Source: Buddleja alternifolia (taxonomy: Eukaryota; Streptophyta; Magnoliopsida; Lamiales; Scrophulariaceae). From it: a stretch of 64,000 bases of DNA. The translations under genes and the position numbers were made by a program. The stretch lies in contig CM033391.1 of NCBI GenBank assembly GCA_019426215.1, positions 12,140,708-12,204,707 on the forward strand. The letters are read 5' to 3'. The notes under the pieces were generated by a model, which had not been told where the DNA came from, ran no database searches, and was given only the letters and a program-made list of their open reading frames with translations. Below, piece by piece: positions 10,251-22,994 of this stretch (within the stretch, counting starts at the first letter, position 1; each line of letters begins with the position of its first letter).

Positions 10251-12342
10251 ATTTGAGAGGGATAAATAGGGAGATAACTACAGAAATAAACCAGATTAAT
10301 TATATTACTTGTATTTGATTTAACCAAGAAAAATTAAGGACTTAAAATTTATCTTGGCTCTCACTGCATTTTTCGAATCACACACTCCCATGTGAAAATT
10401 GGGTATCATCATTGGCATCGATTCCACAGTGGTATTGAGGTCCTCAATTAATTACATGGGTTGCAACCTATCCAATTTCTGGCCTATTAATTAATTGAAG
10501 TGATGTCTAACATCAATTTATCCAATAAATATTTCAATACCTTTCCCCATAGTTCACCAAGCTGCAACCTAACCGATTTCTAAGCTTGTGAACTACCCGA
10601 GTTCATTCTCACTAACTCCTATAATCTAATATTTGAATTTCACCTTGCAACCTAACTGGTTTCTAGGGTGAAATATGTTTCGATTAAAGCATTCCATGCA
10701 CTTAATAAAATTTCAAATTATTTCCAAATGCATAACCACCATAACTGGGAAACATTACATATTTGTAGTAATTTTAATTTTAGTAAGCTTAGTGGAGGGT
10801 GAGGATGTCACACATCCTTTTCTAACCCGGTATTATTTATTTGGGAGAATCTAAATTATCAAATGTTTGGTCTCACTTTGCACATTAACCAATTTATATA
10901 GTGCAACTATCACATATTGAACATGCATAATTTATACTACTAATAATCATGCCTATCAATATTAACATAGAATTAAATAAATAAATACATTTACACTCGA
11001 TCATGGACTTTTCTAGAGGGCCCGAGCCAATGAATCATCACATGGAAAGGTAAAGCGAAAAACTAAACTTTATGGGCTTCAATAATTTTTAAATTATTTT
11101 ACCACAACAACCCATAAAAAGAAAAATTAAATCAAATATAACCTAAGTCCATGATCGGTGTTTCTATCACATAAGATATGCCCACATCAATTGATAAATG
11201 CTCGCAACATTTAATACATGCTCGCTATATTAAAACACTTATGTTGATTATATAATATTTTAGTCCAACTAAAAAGTCCTTCATTAAAATTCTCAATTTT
11301 TATGTATTATTTATTTCAATTAAAATCTTTCTAGTCCTACTAGATGACTTAGATATACAAAATTATAAATTAAGTATATCTACCTTTAATTAAAATAATA
11401 TTAGTCCAACTAAAATAAATACATAAAACATGGAATCTTATTTTAATTATGATTTAAAGCATTCATTAATTAGAAAAAACCTTTTATTTGATTAAAGAAT
11501 TAATTATTAATCATCCAAAAAAAATAATATGTATTCTTTATTCAAATATTCAAGTAATTCCAAGTTGAGGAAAAATTAATAATATTTAATCCATAAATTA
11601 ATTATTAATCTCCAAGAAAAATAATTAATTATTCTTATTAAATATTTTATTTCAATTAATCTTATTGGGCTCGATTTCATCAACCCCAAGTTACCATCCT
11701 TTTGGTCTACTTGGATTTAATTCAATTGAGCTCAAATTAATTAATTAGGAAAAACATGCACGCATTATTAATTTCTATTGGGCTAGTTTTAGTTTAAATC
11801 TAAATCACCAATCCAATGGCCCATTTGGAATTAATTAGATTAAGTCCAAATTAATTAATAAGTCAAAATTGATTAAATTTTTAATTGAGCTTAATTTGAA
11901 TTATACCGAGTCATCATCCTTTTGACCCACCCGGATAATTAAATTTACCCAAATTCCAATTTTGACCCAATACATAGCCCATTTACCGACCCAGATCTAA
12001 GACCCAAATCAGCGGGTCATGTGTCGAAACACACGACCCGTCAAGCCTTGTGGCCGGGTGGCCAGGCCACATGGCTTGACCGTGTATTGACACGGCACTA
12101 GCGCACGCACAGCGCTGCGTGCTGCTGCGTCGGGGCCTTCGGGCCCCGTTGTTCCTCGTTTTCTATTTTTTTTTCTCATATCTTAAAATTTCCCTGATTT
12201 ACAATAAACATTAAAAATCAAAATCCATGCTTAAAACCATAAAAATGCAAATTTTAAATAACACATTATCACATGCTTCAAAAATACATATTATGCATAT
12301 CATAAATCACATAAAAATGATTAAATATGCGAATCAGAGATT
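10251..12342 (-). other. Copia leader (5' UTR), non-coding
   Basis: About 2.1 kb between PBS and gag, AT-rich, no coding frame. It repeats short phrases such as TTAGTCCAACTAAAA. Near the PBS (12020-12150) it becomes GC-rich and strongly self-complementary (see hairpins). Leaders of this length are known in plant Copia elements and hold packaging and dimerisation signals; that role here is inferred. Confidence 0.65.
12092..12148 (-). other. GC-rich hairpins in the Copia leader
   Basis: Perfect hairpin at 12131-12148: CGGGGCC, TTCG loop, GGCCCCG. Just left, GCACGCA and TGCGTGC pair around CAGCGC. The whole element leader is AT-rich, so this compact block stands out and lies about 200 bp from the PBS, a usual place for retroelement dimerisation or packaging structures. 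Confidence 0.6.
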
Positions 12343-12354
12343 GGCTCTGATCCA
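12343..12354 (-). other. Primer-binding site of the full-length Copia
   Basis: Minus strand TGGATCAGAGCC, one base short of the canonical TGGTATCAGAGC complementary to initiator Met-tRNA. It lies four bases inside the 5' LTR end at 12359. Confidence 0.8.
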
Positions 12355-12358
12355 ATTT

Positions 12359-15300
12359 TGGGTTTCACGAAAAATCAAATAAACGCAGCGGAAGGATTTC
12401 AAAAATTTTAATTTAAAACCCAAAATTTAATTATTTGATTCGCATATTCAAATCTATTAATTTGCGTAACGAATAACTACTTGCGCGTTGAAGCGAAGTG
12501 GTTGGAGAATCCGATTCCTCCTCTAAAACTCAAATTGATGAAGTCTTGATTTCTTCAATCCTCGTAAAATCTTCAATTCTTGAATTCGTTGACTTTCTTG
12601 AATTTGATCCAAATAACGAAATTACGTTGTCTCTAAATTATCATATACGGATTGATTGACGAAAAATTCCCATTTTTTCTCTAAGGGGCGACAACTAGAG
12701 TATAGAGAGAGGGTGGAGGATTTTCTTCTTTTCTTTCTAGGAGAGTTATGAAAGTCTATGTCTTGTTTTCGGTCAAAGATTCTGTTAGGAAATTTCATGT
12801 TAGATGTTTTGATGATGACAAGATAGGATTCAATGTTAGACCCCAAATAAAATGTAAGTTTATGCTTTCATAGATCATTGTATAAAGCGTTTAAAGAGTT
12901 TGTAATTTTGTTTAGGCTTGTAATTTTTATCCTCATAGATTTTAGACTAAGTCTTAGCGACTGAATCAATAATAGAATTCTAGGTGAGTCTATTTGAAAA
13001 GAAGTTGAAGACCAGCATTTGAAATCAACCGAAGATGAAGATTCCTTCTTAGCGCCTGTCAAACGCTAAGAGACCGCAGTTCAGGATTCATGAATCAAGC
13101 GTTCAAATACTCAAGCGACTTATAGAAGATTCACCTGAAATAAATCCTCAAGTCATAAAGGACTTAAATGCAATCATTCAACAGACATTTATTTCCAACG
13201 GGAAATAAATTCAAATTGCATTAAATGCCTGATAAGAGCATTAAATGTGATAAGCTACTGTGACTTGTGGACAAGCCTCCTTTTGACCAGACTGTCAGAA
13301 CTTTCAGACTTTTAGCTGCTCCCGTCCAATCGGTTCCAGCGAATTTTCAGGAATGTCAGATTTTAGGTACAATCACGCGCTACGTGAAAGGCACGCTCCT
13401 ACATGTGTCCAACGGACAGATCCCAAGAAATTGCCTATAAATACCTTACTCCAGAAAATCAAAACATATAGAACAACATCAAGAATATACGAGAAATTAT
13501 TGCCAAAATCCTACGTACATTCTTTCTGGAAAAAGCTTAGAAATTTCATAGCCAAAACCTTTCAAGCTTTCTATCTACATTCCAGACAGTCACAAATATC
13601 TCAAATATCTTCCAAAGAAGAAATCCAAACTCCAACTGAGATATTCCAAGTTGTTTGATCTTCTTTAAAACAAACAAAACCCTAGTGATAATCCTCAACC
13701 TTTCATCTGAGTGAGAAAAGTTGTTGAAACCTTTCAGGCAGTATTTCTGAGTGAGAGAAGCTTGAAGAAGACGATCTTCATTGGTGCTGAAGTCTGTGTG
13801 ATCAAGGAGCCCAAGATCATTTTCATCCATTACTATTTTGTAGAAGTTTCTGTGTGATCCTTTGATAATCATCATAGTAATTTCCTCCAAGTGAAAAAGG
13901 AGAAGAAGGACGTAGCTGGGATTACATCACCCAGTGAACCTTACAAATTATTGTGTCATTTATTTTATTATCTTATATTATTCACTTCATATTATTCTGA
14001 AAAAGACAAGTAAAATTGCAAAGCGATTAATTCAACTAAAAGAACGCTAAACATTATTTCCGCTGTGCTAACCCTGATTAAGCGATCTAAGCGTTGCCCT
14101 ACTTTGGTAAACTGCTGAAATCACTAAGTCTAAGTTAACTATTCTGAAGCGTCTGACCCAAGCGCTCAGTTTTTCCAAGCGTTCAAATTTCTAAAGTGAT
14201 CCGAAAATTTTGTGAAGTCGAAAAAGACTTCAGGGTCTATTCAACCCCCCCCCCCCTTCTAGACCCTTTCGTATGCCACTTGGGACCACCAGATTCCTTT
14301 TATATCTCATGACTTATTGACCAAGACAAAACAAAAGACTCCCTTGTTGAATTCGACTTAATAGGCGTCCTCTTGGACGCCCAATACAACTCTCGGGGCT
14401 TCTTTTGTTTTAATTAATTATCTGTTTAATTAATAATTTATTACATCCAATAAATAAATAAATTAATTAAATAATCAAATTAATTAGATAAATTAATTCA
14501 TTAATTTATTTTCATAAGAAAATAATTAATAATTAGTCTAATCCTTATAATTAATTATTTCATCCAATGAATAATTAATTATTTAATTTATTCAATAAAT
14601 TAAAACTCCTAGAAGAAAAATAGAAACTCCTTTTATTCATTTTTCTTTATCAATCCTTTAGCGCGACTCTTTAGGCTCGTTTCGTTTGACAATGAGAGGA
14701 AACCAAAGAAAGTGCGTAACAACAAGCCAGTCACGTGGCCCACTTTGTAACCCAAACGAAATCGAATGATTGGATCATTCCACAACCTTCCAATCGCAAA
14801 TACCGTATAAGTTTAAACCCTTTTGTTCACGTACCCCAGTCAAGTGAGAGTCATGGTTATGTCAAACTCACTAGACTTGACTATATGTATTAATTATAAT
14901 AATACGAGATCATTGAGATTGATTTAGTGCCTCACACAATTGTCTCTTTTTGCTTTGGCCAAAGACTTTGATCTCTATTTATCTATAATCATATAGAGTA
15001 CTTTGTCACTCACTTATGAGAGAAAAAATCCCACATAAGATATCAGCTAAGACTACCACTTGCCCATCAAGCCGCATTTCGAAGTTGACCCCACCAACCG
15101 GTGAATTGGGTGTAACTACTCTAATGAAATACTTGATGTCACAAGTGCATCTTCAGCTTGATACTTCAGGTCAAAGGTTCACTTATACCTATTACACATA
15201 ATCAATTATGTCATTGACAGTTACAGAGTGAAAACTCATGTGACAGAACCGATGCGAGTCGTGTTCGAGCATATCAGTTCCACTGATGTGCCTGCAATCT

Positions 15301-15644
15301 TAACCTCCTACCATCCCATGGTACTCAACTGACACTCCCATGTCAAAGCTAAGATTGTACAAGTGTTCTAAATCTTTATTTGTCCATTAAAGACTTCATT
15401 TTACTTGCGAACTAGTTTTTAGTAATCAAGATCGATCTCTCTAATATCATTCTTCCTATTCCATAGGAAGTAGAGGGACCGCATTGAAAACATGGATAAA
15501 ATGTTTTACACTACTTATAGATGCAAATAAGATTCAAGTGAAAACTAAATAATGTCTTTATTAATAATATCAAAATAAGTTCATTTATAAGAAAGATGTC
15601 ATATCATTCTATCCTTTATGGCATCTGAGGGCATAATCCTAACA
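12359..15644 (-). mobile_element. 5' LTR of the full-length Copia, interrupted
   Basis: Matches the 3' LTR at 3237-5017; it is longer only because a SIRE-like solo LTR (12783-14291) with its duplicated GATTC is inserted. Without it the LTR is 1772 bp against 1781 bp. Scattered base differences between the two LTRs show this is an old insertion. The insertion sits next to the TATAAAAG box, so the element's own promoter is split. Confidence 0.92.
12783..14291 (+). mobile_element. SIRE-like Copia solo LTR nested in the Copia 5' LTR
   Basis: 1509 bp from TGTTAGGAAATTTCATG to GGGACCACCA, flanked by the perfect 5-bp duplication GATTC (12778-12782 and 14292-14296). Same family as the LTR at 712-2249 but in the opposite orientation. 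TATAAATA at 13436-13443. The C run and TAGACCC near 14245-14270, and the AGCG-rich zone at 14030-14205, are shared with that LTR. No internal region remains. Confidence 0.93.
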
Positions 15645-17205
15645 AGTTCAGTTCGATTAAAGCTCGTTAGAGCTTGGCTCAATCAACTATCAAACAAGCT
15701 CAAACACAAATTTTGAAGCTTGATTGTAATTTAAACAAACTTGAACAACTCCTAGGTAGGTTACCGGAGCTAACCTTATCCAAATTTATTGTACCTGAAA
15801 ATAAGAGGGTAATTACACATTCCACCTCTCTTTTTATTGAAATTACAGATACCTAACTAACTAACATTGAATATTACACTTACCCTCTTCCGACTAACCC
15901 TAACATTGAGTGGACTTTTATAAATTTAACATTTTTATTGTACAATTTTGCCTTCGAACTTAAGAGATTTTTACTTTTTTTCTGGGTACAAGTCTGCCTT
16001 TTTTGTATTTACGATTTTGCCCTTCAAGACCGAGTGAACTCATTTTTTGGTAAGTTAGATGATGTAAATTCGCTTTTGGGTACACAATACCAAGCTATAT
16101 GCAATCAAGGGTACAAAATGTCAAAAATCAAATTTAAGGGTGCATTGTGCCAAATGGTGGCAATTCAAGGATGCATTGTGCCAATTAGCCATGTTTTTCT
16201 ATAGAAATTATGGTTTAAGGTAGTAAAGTGTATCTAAAATATGTATATCCAAAATATGAAAAAAAAATTGCCTGCTCATGCCTCAATTGAAACCAAGTGC
16301 AATTCCTAAAGTGCGTGGATTAGACTTCTCTTATGATTTATCAACTCACTTTGTGAAGTACATTTGAATTGAACCGAATCAAGACTCAAGAGCATGCTAT
16401 AATTTTCCTTAAATTCGGCAAACGATAACCAACAATCACATCCCCTCATGTGACAAGAATCACATCGTGCAACTTTTGATTCATCTATACTATTAATAAT
16501 TGAATAGGGGTGATGAATATAAAGTTGTGGACTGTATGGTATAGTTTTGGTGTGACACCAAGTATTTCTAGAATTTGAATATCTCAAAGGTTTTTTATTC
16601 TATTCCTTTTTGTTCTCCTCTCTCTCTCTCTCTCACGTTCGTTTATCATTTTCTCAATCTCTCACATTTTCTCACCCATCAACCTCCAACTCATTTCTAA
16701 TTACTTACAAATTCCTATATCTCATTAAGAAATTTTTTTAGCACTTATGTTATATAAGATCAGTAGTCATTTAACTTTTAATTAATCAAACACAAGCATT
16801 GAGTGTGCAAGCGAGCAACTAGTAATACATAATTAGCGATCGTCGTGCCTACATGAAAATGAATATAACTATTATGTAAATGAACTTATTGATATCAAAT
16901 TTTAACTAAAAGGCCTTTGTATTTACTGGTTTAAAGTCGTCCAAAAAAAAAAACACAAAGAAAAGTTGAAATTTTTTTTTTTTTTTTGGTGATGCAAGTA
17001 AATAATCTTACAGGGAATAAGGAAAGACATAGGAATAATATAAAGAGGAAGTTTGCTCACTGAAATCATTTGTTCTCTCGCATAAAAGCATTTTTCTCAA
17101 AAGAAAAAAAAAAATACTAATCTAGTTTAGAAAACATATATCTATCTATAATTCTATATCTATATCATTTTGCAGTTGAAACTAACCTCCATGGAGTTGG
17201 ACGAA
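15645..17205. other. Intergenic region without recognised genes
   Basis: AT-rich. 15645-15760 carries AGCTCG/GCTTG words like the left flank of the Copia. 15900-16200 has phrases such as GGGTGCATTGTGCCAA in two slightly different copies, as in decayed DNA-transposon ends. A CT microsatellite lies at 16616-16634. The short open frames here lack any recognisable domain. Confidence 0.5.
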
Positions 17206-17210
17206 ATTTC

Positions 17211-17718
17211 TGTTACAATTTGAAGTTTTAAAACATCAAAATCATCTTTATTTTCTTTAAAACTTTGTAACATTCTTTTACCATAACCCCCATATTGAAT
17301 TGTGCTTTTAATTTAGAAGTTACATCTTGCATCCTACACTATAAATAGGTCCTAGGTCTTAGTTAGAATGCACAACAACACAAGCATACATCATCTTGCA
17401 TTTTTATATTTTTATATACTCTTGGGCAACTATGATAAGATCTTGTTCACAAAGTTTTCTTGTGAACGTGCTCACAAAGAGAACACCGGCGTGGCCTTCT
17501 TGGGTTTTATCTTGGGGTGGTGATGAGCCGACAGTACCTACACGAAGGGAGGCCATCACGATCTTAGGACAGCGTCAAGTGGCGTGACTCTTACAGGCCA
17601 GCCGTTTCTTACTTTCTTATGCTTTTAAATTATATTATATATGCATCATTTTATTATATGATAATATGAAAATTGACATTCTCTTAATTGCATGAAAAAT
17701 TTGAAAATATTTACAACA
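17211..17718 (+). mobile_element. 5' LTR of the LARD-like element
   Basis: Starts TGTTACAATTTG and ends TTTACAACA. TATA box TATAAATA at 17340-17347. Downstream is a GC-balanced block (17480-17600, with GATGAGCCGACAG) that is kept almost unchanged in the partner LTR. A 63-codon open frame inside it is broken by a stop in the other LTR and is not regarded as a gene. Confidence 0.9.
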
Positions 17719-20700
17719 ATCTAAGATCGTGATTACAATTGTTTTATGTTAAGAACTGCATATCTGAAATTGTACATATTGTGTTTATTTTCCTGACTAT
17801 ATATTTAATCTGCTCATTGTAATGGTCAGTAGAAATACGTTATGTATGTTTATTTGATTGTCACAAATTAAATACAATCTGTATGTTTATTTGCTTGTCA
17901 CAAGTTAAATCTGTTGTCTCTCCTCATAAATATACAGTTGACTAGAATTTCAGAAACTTTGATATTCCATCTTCTGCCAAACGAATATATAATATGTTAT
18001 ATTTCAACCCTTTTATTTATATATGCATTAATAGTCCTATTTGCTTTAGCATATTGCATTAAACATATAAGAAATTTCACTATTTAAATTTTAGTAAAAT
18101 TAGTCGATTTTCCAGCATCATAACAGCAAGGTGTTTAAGAATAGATAATCAAGGATTTCCAAGAAAATTAATATTTTGGTTTCAAAAGGAAAACTGCTGC
18201 TCTTGTTTGTTAAGAAATAAAAAAATAAAATTCGTACATTATATTTTTTTTAAAAAAAGAGGAAAAGTATTGTCATTTCTACATAAAAAGTAAAAGTTAA
18301 TTCACCTGCAGGAAACCTTTTAATTTTTATCCTTTTACATCTTTCATTTACTAGCTACATAACGGTAAAATTTGCAATTTATGTATCAACATTAGTGATA
18401 GAAACTGTTTACAAAATTTAAAATTTTAGAGTGACTGGCGATTTAATAATTGAAATTATTTCAACATAATTTTGGACGTTATCTTGACTACAATTAATTA
18501 AAAATAAAATAAAATTCCAAGTTACTACTGGAAGAATGTATTTGAGTTTTTGTCCATTAATTTTGTCTTAGACAATACACTGCTTAATGAATCTACCTCT
18601 TCATTGCATATGATTTGTTCTTAGTTCACATTCTTTAAGAGTATGAGCATTTTTGGTTAATGCATTTCAATTACTATTTGAAAACTGAACCGGAAGCTTT
18701 GAATATTGCATTAAGATTTTCAGAGACATATCAGTTCATAGTAAAGTAAATTCTTTTAGTACCAAACTTAATTTCAAGGTAATTAATTAATTTACTTAAT
18801 AAAAAATAAAAAAAAGTTAATTTCAGTCTGCTTATCTTGTTGTGTGAAACTTGAGATTGATGGTGGTTGATTCCAATGAATATGCATGAGTGAAGGAAAT
18901 TTTAATTGTCTGGCCATGACTAATTTGAATATAATGTTCTTTTAATTTCATATCAGACGAAATACTTTTTAAATCTATTATATGAGCAAACACTTAGTTT
19001 GTGAATTCTAGTATATAATATTCCAACGGCTAGTTGATTTTGATAATAATAAACGAAATTAAAATGCTAGCTATTAATAATAATGAATTCTTTGGAAGTT
19101 ACATTTCCATCATATAAAGATGTCATTAAATTATTTACTTGTTTCTATTTCTAGAAAATAAGAAGAGGTAGAGACAGAGATATAAAGAGAGGAAATTAAG
19201 AAATCATTTGATATTATCTTTAAATGGTGATATATATATATATATATATATATATTAATTTTGACAACTTTTAATTCTCTACAAATGTTAGTCACATTCA
19301 TAACGGTTTCAGAAAGGAATAATATATTTTCTTGTTATCACGTCATAATATCTTATATCTTTAGAACAAGCGTGTGGATTATATAATATTTCGTTATTAT
19401 AAGCATGTTGATTAAACAAAATTTTCTTTATGTTCATGTGTGCTTACTTATCTTCTTTTATGATTTTGAGGTAACTATGTTTAATATAGTATATGCAAGT
19501 GGAAATTTTATATATTCGACGATGTTGCATGATTATTGACACCCAATTGTGATTAAATTAAAAAAAAATTCAATGACCAACATACCATTTTCGACTACCA
19601 AAATCACTTATATAAATTCTATGATTAATATAATTAAGTATATTTTGATTTGTCCAAAGACAATGCCTAAGGATATTGATAAATAAACTAGTATATCATT
19701 GGTCCATGTCATATGCATTCGTTACATTTTATTCATTTGTGAGGAGTTTGACAAGCATCTCAATGGACAATTATGGTGAGTTAAATTTTGATTTACTTTC
19801 AAGAGTTCGAAAAATATATTTTAATGAAATTTTGAGGTGTGTGCTTCTTCTATCCAAATTATAGTATGAAAACTCTATAATGAGAATTTCAAATATGATG
19901 AAGGATTTATCTTATAATTACTCTCATAGAAATAAATTGTTTATCTATTTTGTTATGTGCTATAAATGACATATTTGAAAACTTTGGAAAAGTCATGATT
20001 AGTATAATAGACTCCTAATCATATGGGAGACACATATCTCTCAATACTTTAAACTTCTTGAATTTTATATACATGGTGATATGGCCAATCTAATGACCTC
20101 AGCATGAGTAGAGTGGTACTTAAAAGTTTATTTTAAGCATAAATTTTATTTAAAAATAAAAATAAAATTACATTGTCTTTAGTACAGAACTTTAAATTTT
20201 CTCTAAACATTCAATTTTCAAAATACTCAAATTTGTTGTTCCCGCTTTATAGAATCTCTCTTTAAAGAAAGTTTTAAATATAAAATTGTTGCTATAGTGA
20301 TTTTATGTGGCAACGGGTGAAGTGACAATGGTGCTTTAAAATTTATTGAAAAAAAAATACATGAATAATTTTAGAATAAAGTATATGGTCATGAGACTTA
20401 TGATCATTATTTTGATTTCCATATTGAACATATTAAATTTCTTTTTAACATATTTTATTTCATGGCATAAAATCTAATGAGTTGACTTGGAAAGCGTGAC
20501 AAATTTTATGCTACTCTAAAGCTCGAAACGTTGGCAATGTTATGCAATGTAAGATATATTTGAAAATTTGAGGTATGTTCACTTTGATGTTAAATAAATT
20601 TGTGAAGTTTAATACGAAATTGTGTGATCAAACAACATTTATTTTCTTTGGAAAGATTGTGTTAGAAATAAATGAAAGTCGTGATTATTGAGATTATGAT

Positions 20701-21840
20701 ACATTGGGAAAATGTAGTATTTTAAAAAATTGTACATACATCATATGAGTACAAGTTGTTAGATATTAACTTAATTTGCAAATGAAAAAAAAAAAATTCT
20801 GTGATAGTAAGTACAAATAATTTTTACATTAATAATGTCCATATTATGGTTGGATCAAAGCAAGCTCCCAATATTTATACTTTTAAATGTTTTGTGGTTG
20901 GACAAAATGATTTAGAAATCTGAATATTTGAATATTAAATTCAATTTGTTTTCTATCAATACTAAGGTAAAAAGAAAAAAAAACCAATTACGCTATTAAG
21001 ATATATTTTGGTGAAATATATACCATACAAACTTATATATTTTATGAATTTTGGAAAAATGATTTTATACTAAACCCTACTTTTGAGCTATATTTATACA
21101 AATTATTAATTTGTTTCATTATTTCATTTTCAAAAGATCGTTGATAAGTTTAAATGTGTTTCCAAAACTTGTTCCTAACATATGATATAGTGATTTTGAA
21201 TTTAGTGTGACTGTCTCTATATATATATATATGAAAAACTTGAACTTTCTTATTATCTTATGAAATTCTATTATGCGACATAACGTTATTTCCAAACTTA
21301 ATAATATAAATTTTATTTTAAAAAAAATTATATTTTTGTTTTAAACAAGAACTACAATGTTGTTATAAAAAAGAAATTAATTATTAGAAGTGTAAACACT
21401 ATATACAATTGGTTAAGTCCTAAAACATTGGATCTATCTAGTGAAATGTGGGGGTTAGCTTGATGGATGGGTATATCAAGTATTTTGCGATTAAATTTGG
21501 TCTTATATCACTTAATGTGTCTTTTACTTAACCCGTCTTATTATTAAGGTTTTTTAAATTGCTTTGGTCTCTATGATAAGAAATATGAAATTGGACCAAG
21601 TAATACGAGTTAGTAAATGTGTGAATTTTACTGAGAAGACTGACTTGTAAAATTCAAGATAAAGTTTTATAAGAGGTTATTTGGGAAAAATAAATAAAAT
21701 GATTGTGATGAAAATATATAATTTTACACTACTAAACATTGCAATTGCTAATTAACCTCTATTGTGAAGATATATATTATAACACATGCATGTGAAAAAG
21801 ATAAAAGAGAAAAGAAAAGAGAATCATTATATAATTATAT

Positions 21841-22440
21841 GTTGTGAGCATATATGGACTAGCGTAGAGGCTAGATCCGTAATCATCGAGGGGGATGGGC
21901 ATAAGCCCACAAGGGAGTCACCTCCGGGAGTAACCCAACCTTTGTGATTGGAGACCCCATGAAGAAGGTTCAATGGGTAGGAACAACCTGTAATGCGTGA
22001 CTCATTTAACACTAATTTATGAGGAGAGTGTCTCCTTCCCGTCCCTATGGTGATAGTGCTTTTGTAGTGTGATGTTAAGGTTGGCTTTGATCCTTAATGA
22101 GACCAAGGCGGTAAATAATCCGCGAGGTAGAGTTCACACGTACCCTTGGAGCTTTCACCTAAGTGAGAGTTGCCATACATAGGCCGTGGCTATGGGTTGG
22201 GCTAACCCTAGAGACCTCATGAGAATCAAGATTAGAGTGCAGGGCCTTTAATGCTCTAACCCGCGAACTGAGACCGATGTCGATACTGTGTGTGTGATGT
22301 ATTGAAGTTTGGCCAAGGGACCTAATTCCAGGCATAGTCCATTATGGTTCCCTCAAATGGAAATCATCAACACTAAGTCTAGATTCTAGCCCGGAAGGCA
22401 CCTGCACCCATTGCATTGTATTTAGTTGCCCTTTTATATA
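21841..22440 (+). other. GC-balanced non-coding block in the LARD interior
   Basis: About 600 bp of clearly higher GC content than the rest of the interior (for example GGGCATAAGCCCAC and ACCTCCGGGAGTAACCC), with no open frame over 61 codons, ending close to the 3' LTR. Composition and position suggest a conserved RNA element (packaging or replication), but this is inference only. Confidence 0.5.
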
Positions 22441-22473
22441 TATCTTATATATCATTTTGAAGTTTTAAACCTT

Positions 22474-22482
22474 GTGGGGGAT
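22474..22482 (+). other. Polypurine tract of the LARD-like element
   Basis: GTGGGGGAT directly before the TGTAGAATTTG start of the 3' LTR. It confirms plus-strand orientation. Confidence 0.8.
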
Positions 22483-22989
22483 TGTAGAATTTGAAGTTTT
22501 AAAACATCAAAATCATCTTTATTTTCTTTAAAACTTTGTAACATTCTTTGACCATAACCCTCACATTGAATTGTGCTTTTAATTTAGAAGTTACATCTTG
22601 CATCCTACACTATAAATAGGTCCTAGGTCTTAGTTAGAATGCACAACAACACAAGCATACATCATCTTGCATTTTTATATTTTTATATACTCTTGGGCAA
22701 CTATGATAAGGTCTTGTTCACAAAATTTTCTTATGAACGTGCTCACAAAGAGAACACCGGCGTGACCTTCTTGGGTTTTATCTTGGGGTGGTGATGAGCC
22801 GACAGTACCTACACGAAGGGAGGCCATCACGATCTTAGGACAGCGTCAAGTGACGTGACTCCTACAGGCTAGCCGTTTCTTACTTTCTTATGCTTTTAAA
22901 TTATATTATATATGCATCATTTTATTATATGATAATATGAAAATCGACATTCTCTTAATTGCATGAAAAATTTGAAAATATTTACAACA
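22483..22989 (+). mobile_element. 3' LTR of the LARD-like element
   Basis: 507 bp, near-identical to 17211-17718; TATAAATA at 22611-22618. It ends TTTACAACA at 22989, followed by the duplicated ATTTC. Confidence 0.9.
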
Positions 22990-22994
22990 ATTTC

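Larger units (their letters stand above)
3237..15644 (-). mobile_element. Full-length decayed Copia retrotransposon with two nested solo LTRs
   Basis: Element of 12.4 kb; about 9.6 kb after removing the two nested insertions and their target duplications. On the minus strand the order is 5' LTR (15644-12359), PBS, leader, gag-protease, integrase, RT, RNase H, PPT and 3' LTR (5017-3237): the Copia order GAG-PR-INT-RT-RH. Both LTRs begin TGTTAGG on the minus strand. The flanking 5-mers (TGTGT left, AGTTC right) do not match, so the target duplication has decayed or the element recombined. Several frameshifts and stops make it non-autonomous now. Confidence 0.9.
17211..22989 (+). mobile_element. 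Non-autonomous LTR element (LARD-like)
   Basis: 5779 bp with LTRs of 508 bp (17211-17718) and 507 bp (22483-22989), flanked by the perfect 5-bp duplication ATTTC (17206-17210 and 22990-22994). The 4.76-kb interior holds no coding frame and no gag/pol motif on either strand, which fits a large retrotransposon derivative mobilised by proteins of a relative. Only about a dozen base differences were seen between the LTRs, so it looks younger than the Copia at 3237-15644. Confidence 0.9.

Noticed and set aside
3232..15649. 5-bp target duplication for the full-length Copia
   Set aside because: Left TGTGT and right AGTTC do not match; LTR ends are supported by LTR-LTR alignment, PBS and PPT instead.
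17396..17587. 63-codon open frame inside the LARD 5' LTR
   Set aside because: The near-identical 3' LTR has a stop at the equivalent position (TGG to TGA), so the frame is not maintained.
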